Source of the DNA: Protonemura montana
Taxonomy: Eukaryota; Arthropoda; Insecta; Plecoptera; Nemouridae
Direction of reading: 5' to 3'
Length of the DNA: 64,000 nucleotides
Assembly (NCBI GenBank): GCA_947568835.1
Contig: OX387610.1
Location: 13,683,001-13,747,000 of the forward strand
Below are positions 57,801 to 64,000 of this stretch, piece by piece. The first letter of the stretch is position 1; the number at the start of each line of letters is the position of its first letter. The notes below the pieces were generated by a model, which was given only the letters and a program-made list of their open reading frames with translations, had not been told where the DNA came from and made no database searches. The translations under genes were made by a program, and so were the position numbers.

Positions 57801-59205
57801 CTTTGGAGTCAGATCTTATGGTGACAGCTAAATCAAGTTTTGCTTTAGCGTATAAAATAAAAATAAAAACATATACATTGGAATGAATTAAAAAGGTTGA
57901 ATGAAACAAATATTACTATGCATCGTTGATTTAAACGTGATATTTTGTCATAGAAAATAATATTCAAAAAATAATAAGTTATTTTTTTTTGCAATATGAG
58001 GTTTACAGCCAGTTCAAAAGTTAAGCCACCAGGAGCGCTATTGTGGTTGACGTTTAATATTTGGGACGAGACAGGCACAATACGCTTTGTAATACATTTT
58101 GACAAAGCACTACTTTCAAAATGAACTCAGAGTTCAAATTTAAATCTATGCTCCTACATTCCTCGTGTATATGAGAAATATTGCCGACATTTGAAAATCC
58201 CATACGCTGTACTTGTTGAAATGCCGGTAAAGCTATGGCAGAAATTAGAAAAAATTCTTAAAACCTCTAGCATTTAGCAATTTTTTATTCTGTAAGAGAA
58301 ACCTTTACGTGCCATATCGCTTTTTTAATTTGAAAATAATTTCTTTAAGCAGTCCTTTTCAAATTATTCATAACACTTCACTTTGATCTTACGAGAAAAC
58401 AACAAACAAAAAAACTTTTCTAAATTGCGTTACGCTTTCAAGGTAAAACATTTTCTAAAATTGCACCAACAAATTCAAGGTGATTTACTGCTCTTTCTTG
58501 GAAACTCGTTTCGATGTAAAATCGAATCAAACAATCTCTCGGTTCTAGGCCGCCATTTTTTGGTCCGGTAACATATAGTTTTGAGTACTCTGTGAATTAT
58601 TTCTTCTGTCGGCTTGCATGCAATTGCTTTCTCTGCCGACACGAAAACTACACAGAGCTCGTATGCTACAAATAACCGAGTTAATAAATAAGGTTAGGTT
58701 TTGATTTGCTTTTTTGAAAAGATTGCGTAGAAATGTTGTTAGTCTTACAAAGATGATACATGAATGTACTTGTAAACGATGTACTCAACAATGGCTAAAT
58801 TTATTTGAAAACTGTCGCTTATTTTAAGGGCAAAGCGATTAATACAATCGAGCTGAATCGAAAGGCTCTGATTCTGCTTGCCAGCCGAGGTGCAAACATA
58901 ATTATCAACATTTCACCAATAAAACGCTTTCAAATCGCCGTCAAAATGTCGTCAAGCAATGTAAAACGAAATTCTGAATCGATTAAGCCCAACACGACGC
59001 GTTTTGAACCAAATTTCGCAATTTCTATAAGAAGTTTGCTGGAATGTTACCCCAGGCTAAGAGCTCAGTCGGTAAAGTAGTTTTACCGGTAAACGCCACT
59101 CGATCGAATGCTCAACGATCGACATCGCGGTGCAAGTCAGAATCGCACGGTGAGCTTTCGATCTTTGACTTGTCGATCGGCGTAGCTTTAGATCGAGAAC
59201 TTGAT
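57801..59205. other. Non-coding stretch, nothing identified
   Basis: AT-rich, with short uninformative frames only (for example 58805-59080). Confidence 0.4.
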
Positions 59206-59209
59206 AAAA

Positions 59210-59456
59210 TCCTAGAATCGCACTGCAGGGCAATGCAGGGCAGCGCTGGGCACGGGCAGAGTGGCAGGCAAAGCAGATGGGCCCCAGACGGAGCCAGAGC
59301 GGGCGCTTCATGGGCTAGCCCACTTGGGCCCAGGACAGGCCAATGTAACTATTTTAGACGGTGCCAGAGCGGGCACTCAGCTCGAGCCCAGTAGGGGCCC
59401 GTCCGTCTGGCCCAGGTATGGCCCAAGCGGGCGGCTGGTTTTGTGTTTGCTGGGTA
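59210..59456 (+). mobile_element. GC-rich GGGCCC-motif short repeat, probably a non-autonomous transposon
   Basis: The stretch is packed with GGGCCC/GGGCC and GGGCA words (GATGGGCCCCAGACGGAGCC, CTTGGGCCCAGGACAGGCC, AGTAGGGGCCCGTCCGTCTG, CCAGGTATGGCCCAAGCGGG) and ends in GTGTTTGCTGGGTAA. Repeats of this look, ending TTTGCTGGG, are widespread in invertebrate genomes. That is recollection, not a search. It contrasts strongly with the AT-rich flanks. Confidence 0.55.
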
Positions 59457-59887
59457 AGTTAATCTGAAAGAGCGTTTAAAATTCTGTACCTAAATGCCAG
59501 TTGCTTTGTCATGACTACCTACTTGCTCTAGTTTTAAAAATTGGTAATACAAGTGTAAGAAATGTATTCATGGTTCAAGAAGAACTGTATCAAATCTGAA
59601 AAGAAATTTTAATTTATTATTTAACAGCGTTTTAAACGTTCGTTATCGGTGAAAGTAAACTTTTTGGTGGGGACATTCAAACTTGAGTATATTTTACGCA
59701 TAACTTAGCACTTGCTCTTGTAACATTGGTTATGAACCAAGAAAAAAAAAACCTTTCTCAAACTTTTATCGACTTATATAACTTATGTCAACTTTATATC
59801 GATTGAGTAAATAGGTGCAGTCAGAAGGCCAGTGCTTACGTTAAAATATCTTTGCAAAAAATCACTCAATGACAACTTAACTTTAGT

Positions 59888-60195
59888 GGATGCCGCCAGG
59901 TGGAGACACCGTCGTTTCGAGTGTTAAGACATTTCATTTCGTTATTTCTCGCAGATTACTCGCATTTGAAACTGGTTTACACTAAATTTATCTTTATTAA
60001 TGCTAACCTCAACGATTGACAAACATGTATCGCGATATTTTGAGTTGTAATTATTTAAGTGTAGAAGTTTGTTTAAAATGACAGCCGCAATCGCCATCGG
60101 GTGGCAGCTACTGTTACTAAGTGTTACCGGCCACGTTTTCTCAGCAGAAATATCAACATAAACGTTGGTCCTCTGATTGTACATGTGAACTAAAT
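59888..60195 (-). mobile_element. Family A repeat, copy 9
   Basis: Near-complete minus-strand copy with GATGCCGCCAGGTGGAGACA, TTCTCGCAGATTACTCGCAT, AATGCTAACCTCAACGATTG, GCCATCGGGTGGCAGC and GTTACCGGCCACG. Confidence 0.8.
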
Positions 60196-61548
60196 GCTTA
60201 TATTAAATCCTAAATACAAGCTTAACGTTAACCAAAATGTATGAATAAAAAACAAAAAATGTACACATCAATGCTCCAAATACATTCTAGAGAATACTCT
60301 CAACATCTGATTCTAAACATTTCCACCCTTGTACTAATCACACTTTCCCTGGTAAAGACACCAACGAAACTATCCCTTTCAAGCAGCATCTCACACCACC
60401 CTATCCCAGACCGAGCATGCACGACCTAAGCGATGCCCTAATCTCTGTTCCTTCACCATCAAACAATTCGAACACAACCACGATACACGCAGCCCCGGCC
60501 TCCGCGACCGGATGTAGGGCAAGTGCGCGGCAAGGAACAAGTCCCACTCCTGTTCGAATCATCACATCCGGTTCACTGGGCTGTGAACGGTGACCCCCCG
60601 TCCCCGTCCCACCCAATGGCTACATAGCCAGCATATCCACTGGCATCAGTTCAAATCTTTCCTCCATTTCCTACCCCTCTCCATTCCCTCTCTATATCCC
60701 TATCGTGCCGTTTTAGTTTTCGCTACGGTCTCTGGATTTGAAGATCTTGCCAGGAAGAGAGAGGCTGAAAAAAAGAGTCAGGGTCGATAGGGTTTTATGT
60801 CTGCAAAGGTTGGCGATTAGATCGAAGCGAATTATCGACTTCGTGATGGCAACGAATTGATCTCGAATTGAAGGTTTATTCGAAGGGAGTGGTCCAGAAG
60901 GGCGGGAAAGATTGAGTGATCTTTCGAATGGGTTCGTTGCTTTTTTCGGTAAGGATAGCGTCTCGCCAGATGGATCATTTCTGTTGGTTTAACAAGGACC
61001 ATGATGGAATAGTTTGGAGGGTGGTCTGCGATAGGTGGCAGAAATCAGAGCAGCCGGTTTTTCAGAGGTTTTTTTTTGGAAGTATACTTGGAGAAAATCA
61101 AGATGGATCATTATTTCCGGTATAATTGCTAAGTAATTATGGTTTTGCTGTCAGTATATAAATATCTACACAATGGTGATACAAGTTTATGAGTTTATCG
61201 CTCAAATTAGAAGAACATTCTTACACACAAAAAATTAACACAATATGTTCCTTGGACCTTTTTGCTCAAAATTGTGCCTTGACTTTCTATTTAAACTTCC
61301 CCTGCGCTTAAATTTAAGATAAAAGTTTAAGAAAATCAGTAAATTAACAGGTTTTCACGGTTTTTAGCCATGGTGATAATTTCTGTTGAAAAATTTAAGA
61401 ACTTTTCAAATGTTTATAGCCAAACAAACAATGCAATTTACAAATCAAACTGCCATAAAATATCAATATTATTCTTACTAATACCAAGGATACCATACCA
61501 ATCATCGTTTTGTTATAGTAAAATTTTCTTTCTCAAAATTTATCCGCA
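60196..61548. other. Upstream region of the protease homologue gene, nothing identified
   Basis: A GC-richer patch at about 60400-60620 is followed by AT-rich DNA up to the start codon. No TATA box or upstream exon can be pinned down with confidence. Confidence 0.4.
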
Positions 61549-61751
61549 ATGCATTTAATTAAAATGACTATTCTTCTAAATTCATCGTTATTATTTATGA
61601 TAATATTCTTGATCGACTCCGGTGCGGCTGAAACGCTTCAACGAGGGTCCAGGGACTTGACCAACGGGACGGCAGCCTCCGCAGGAAGCTCCGAAGACCC
61701 GACAGAGAAACTGGTCGAACCGTTCATTATCAACGGAGAAACTGCAAATGT
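61549..61751 (+). CDS. Exon 1 of a secreted S1-family serine protease homologue (gene partial, 61549-63809)
   Basis: Met1 (or Met6, 61564) begins a signal peptide with the hydrophobic core LLFMIIFLIDSGAA. A Ser/Thr/Gly-rich propeptide of about 35 residues follows, then EPFIINGETANV, the IVGG-like start of the mature chymotrypsin domain. The exon ends within codon 68 at GT|GTGAGG (phase 2), and exon 2 supplies the last base. The joined product reads INGETAN-V-SRRFPFVAKLRW, as expected for an S1 domain. Together exons 1-3 cover about the N-terminal half of the domain; the rest lies beyond the window. No basic residue precedes IING (PFIING), so trypsin-like activation at this point would be unusual. 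Confidence 0.85.
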
Positions 61752-62197
61752 GTGAGGTCTTTGCACGAATGTGTTTTCACGTGTATGATGATCACCCATC
61801 CAATACCTGACCCAGCGCAGTGTTGCTTAACTTTCATCCCTCCAACCTCTCTCCCGAACAGAACTGGTTATGTGTATGATGGTCACCCACCCAATACCTG
61901 ACCCAGCGCAGTGTTGCTTAACTTTCATCCCTCCAACCTCTCTCCCGAACAGAACTGGTCATGTGTATGATGGTCACTCATCCAATACCTGACCCAGCCC
62001 AGTGTTGCTTAACTTTCATCCCTCCAACCTCTCTCCCAAACAGAACTGGTCACGTGTATGATGGTCACGCATCCAATACCTGACCCAGCCCAGTGTTGCT
62101 TAACTTCGGAGACTTAATGAGAACCAATGTTCTCAACAACCGTTCGGTAATTTTTTTTTTAAATACCTGACCTAAGTCAAAGCTTGTCTACAAACAG
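61752..62197 (+). other. Intron 1 of the protease homologue gene
   Basis: A GTGAGG donor and a TCTACAAACAG acceptor, phase 2, 446 bp. About 370 bp of it are a 5S-SINE head array in antisense orientation. Confidence 0.8.
61778..62147 (-). mobile_element. 5S-derived SINE, copy 13, head array only (four units)
   Basis: On the minus strand a 5S-like head (CCGAACGGTTGTTGAGAACA) precedes four 91-bp units. It stops within the unit extension (about 61778), with no body or tail. Loss of the 3' part suggests a deletion after insertion, or a capture of the head array alone. It lies in intron 1, antisense to the host gene. Confidence 0.88.
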
Positions 62198-62445
62198 GAG
62201 CCGACGGTTCCCGTTCGTCGCTAAACTCCGCTGGATGTTCTACTACAAGCGACCCAAAGGCGCCGTCGACGAGGTCAGGTGCACGGCAGTCGTCATCAGC
62301 CGGGAGTTTGTCTTGACTGCGGCCAGCTGTTTCCAGATCATCATATACGACCAGAAAAAGAGAGACAACCAAACGCTGGATATACCACTGACCAGAGACT
62401 ACGGAAGGACGTTCGTGTTGGTGGACGGCGAAAATGACATGAAAG
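62198..62445 (+). CDS. Exon 2 of the S1 protease homologue: catalytic His replaced by Ser
   Basis: The exon starts after AAACAG and ends AAAG|GTGTGT (phase 1). It encodes SRRFPFVAKLRWMFYYKRP..., a Cys in VRCTAVV, and VISREFVLTAASCFQI. In active S1 enzymes the motif is TAAHC with the catalytic histidine; here the codon is AGC (Ser). The Cys pair forming the conserved His-loop disulfide (C in VRC and C in ASC) is kept, so the fold is probably intact while catalysis is lost. The exon closes with a typical strand, TFVLVDGENDMK. Such proteins are known as serine protease homologues, often with regulatory or binding roles. A sequencing error is unlikely to explain the change because CAC to AGC needs two substitutions. 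Confidence 0.85.
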
Positions 62446-63594
62446 GTGTGTTGAGATTTTTAAAGATTTCAGGGAAATGCAATCGTAGTTTAAAAGTTTG
62501 AGAAATACTGACAATGTCTGCACTTCTTAGTTAAATTTAAATCTAGTTAAATATTTTGTTACCACTAAATATAGCCCGTGAGAGAAGATATCAGCACAAG
62601 GAATGTCCCCTGCATTGCTACAGTCTAGCCCGTGAGAGAAGATACCAGCACAAGGACTGTCCCCTGCATTGCTACAGTCTAGCCCGTGAGAGAAGATACC
62701 AGCACTAGGACTGTCCCCTGCATTGCTACAGTCTAGCTCGTGAGAGAAGATACCAGCACAAAGACTGTCCCCTACATTGCTACAGTCTAGCCCGTGAGAG
62801 AAGATACCAGCACAAGGACTGTCCCCAGCATTGCTACAGTCTAGCCCGTGAGAGAAGATATCAGCACAAGGACTGTCCCCTACATTGCTACAGTCTAGCT
62901 CGTGAGAGAAGATACCAGCACAAGGACTGTCTCCTGAATTTCTACAGTCTAGCCCGTGAGAGAAGATACCAGCACAAGGACTGTCCCCTGCATTGCTACA
63001 GTCTAGCCCGTGAGAGGAGATACCAGCACAAGGACTGTCCCCTGCATTGCTACAGTCTAGCCCGTGAGAGGAGATACCAGAACAAGGACTGTCCCCTGCA
63101 TTGCTACAGTCTAGCCCGTGAGAGAAGATACTAGCACAAGGACTGTCTCCAGCATTGCTACAGTCTAGCCCGTGAGAGAAGATACCAGCACAAGGACTGT
63201 CTCCTGCATTGCTACAGTCTAGCCTGTGAGAGAAGATACCAGCACAAGGACTGTCCCCTGCATTGCTACCAACCCGTGGATTAAATTGCAGTTTTGATTT
63301 CAGTGAAGGGATTTCAAAATACTTATTATGCAAAATAATCCCAAGATCTTTAGTTTAGTTGAAGGGTTCTTTCAATTCCTAGAAAAACAAAGCATCTTGG
63401 CACGACAATAGCGTCAGCGAGATGATTTGTAATGTTTTTTTTGTTTGTTTATTTTTGTTTATTTTTTTTAATGAAGTTTGACCCGCATAACATTTTGGCA
63501 CCTCTGCTGGAATATTATGTTCTTCCGGTGAATGGAATTAAGATCTAAATCTATATTTAAAATGCGTCTTGCTGATGTCACTTTGTCGTTGCAG
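62446..63594 (+). other. Intron 2 of the protease homologue gene
   Basis: Donor GTGTGT, acceptor GTCGTTGCAG, phase 1, 1149 bp. About 700 bp of it are a 54-bp tandem array. Confidence 0.8.
62572..63274 (+). repeat. 54-bp minisatellite in intron 2, about 13 units
   Basis: Unit: AGCCCGTGAGAGAAGATACC, AGCACAAGGACTGTCCCCTG, CATTGCTACAGTCT. Copies differ by a few substitutions. As 54 is divisible by three, the minus strand stays open for 268 codons with an 18-residue Cys-containing repeat (CSNAGDSPCAGIFSHGLD). It lies antisense inside an intron, so I treat it as non-coding. Confidence 0.97.
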
Positions 63595-63809
63595 AGAGCG
63601 TAAAACGTGTGCGTAACGGCAACAGACTGATCGTACCGAGCTCCTACCTGCACCCGTCCACCATGTTCGACATAAACATCGCTCTGGTCCGGGTCGTACC
63701 TATGTGGACCTTGCACCCGAATACAAACCTAAGGGTGCCCACCCCAGCGCGCAATCTGCTACCTGGTGACGGAAACTTGTACCAATGCATCGGCGTTGGT
63801 ACTGGCAAG
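63595..63809 (+). CDS. Exon 3 of the S1 protease homologue (catalytic Asp region)
   Basis: After GTTGCAG the exon completes a Glu codon (phase 1) and reads SVKRVRNGNRLIVPSSYLHP, then STMFDINIALVRV. The latter matches the DIALL segment around the catalytic aspartate of S1 enzymes, and that Asp is retained. NLYQCIGVGTGK follows, the equivalent of the C-x-x-x-G-W-G segment, with Val in place of Trp. The 3' boundary is uncertain: AAG|GCGAGT at 63809 would be a GC-type donor in phase 0; GT at 63799 or 63819 are alternatives. Further exons carrying the active-site serine region are outside the window. Confidence 0.75.
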
Positions 63810-63884
63810 GCGAGTTCGGTGCTACTGTTAATTAATATTAATATTAACATTAAAGTATTTCGTTTTAAGCATTGCATATCTATC

Positions 63885-63932
63885 ACTATCATTATAATTA
63901 TCATTATCTATCTATCTATCTATCATTATCAC
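63885..63932 (+). repeat. (ATTATC)/(TATC)n microsatellite
   Basis: Short tetra- and hexanucleotide repeats after exon 3. Confidence 0.85.
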
Positions 63933-63959
63933 TAGTCTTAAGCATTGCATATCGTTCTT

Positions 63960-64000
63960 TATTGTAGAATTTCTCTTCCATTTGAGACTGTTTTACGCTC
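63960..64000 (-). mobile_element. Family A repeat, copy 10, cut by window end
   Basis: AATTTCTC, then CATTTGAGACTGTTTTACGC, matches the family A minus-strand block (CATTTGAGACTGGTTTACAC). The window stops inside it. Confidence 0.5.

Noticed and set aside
62527..63333. 268-codon minus-strand frame with Cys-rich 18-residue repeats
   Set aside because: The 54-bp minisatellite inside intron 2, antisense to the gene, keeps a frame open by arithmetic.

Overview
The window is eukaryotic, from an invertebrate animal. Host coding sequence is sparse and intron-split, splice sites are canonical, and most of the 64 kb is AT-rich non-coding DNA full of short interspersed elements, fold-back elements and minisatellites. 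A mollusc or other lophotrochozoan is my best guess, mainly from the style of the SINE body and tail (a 3' end reading TGCGTCGTTAAACACCAC). This is an inference. A degenerate (TTAGG)n-type tract at 20.5-21.2 kb would also fit an arthropod.

Host genes. Two loci are convincing. At the right end (61549-63809, + strand) lie the first three exons of a secreted chymotrypsin-fold (S1) protein; all splice phases agree, and the window ends before the rest of the gene. Its catalytic histidine position reads serine (TAASC instead of TAAHC), so it looks like a non-catalytic serine protease homologue. At 46625-46749 (- strand) is one clean internal exon of a probable four-transmembrane PMP22/claudin/CACNG-type protein. 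I see no rRNA, tRNA or CRISPR genes.

Mobile DNA. The dominant family is a SINE with a 5S rRNA-derived head. A 91-bp block holding the 5S internal promoter is tandemly repeated 1 to 10 times in different copies, followed by a ~300-bp body with a (CAT)n stretch and a conserved tail. About thirteen copies plus fragments occur at 3.1, 9.7, 13.0, 14.0, 16.0, 28.6, 33.6, 36.6, 37.8, 39.8, 44.8, 50.4, 54.9, 56.8 and 61.8 kb. The 28.6-kb copy has a 13-bp target-site duplication. A second family ('A', ~400 bp, ten copies) and a fold-back family ('B', eight copies or ends) are scattered throughout. A tRNA-derived SINE occurs as an inverted dimer at 15.7 and 32.7 kb. A 5'-truncated LINE 3' end lies at 47.8 kb.

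The most striking structure is a 5.03-kb element at 35997-41029. It has ~1.25-1.3-kb near-identical inverted arms, a matching 9-bp direct repeat on each side, clustered subterminal T-tract/TCGG repeats, and one 5S-SINE inside each arm. It resembles a non-autonomous MULE/Foldback-type transposon.

Tandem arrays. A 43-bp E-box-bearing minisatellite occurs at three places (24.2, 26.2 and 42.0 kb). An 84-bp array spans 51.1-53.2 kb. A 54-bp array fills most of intron 2 of the protease homologue, and a 5S-SINE head array fills most of its intron 1. The remaining stretches contain nothing I can identify beyond low-complexity sequence, apart from two or three CpG-containing unique patches that could be conserved regulatory DNA.
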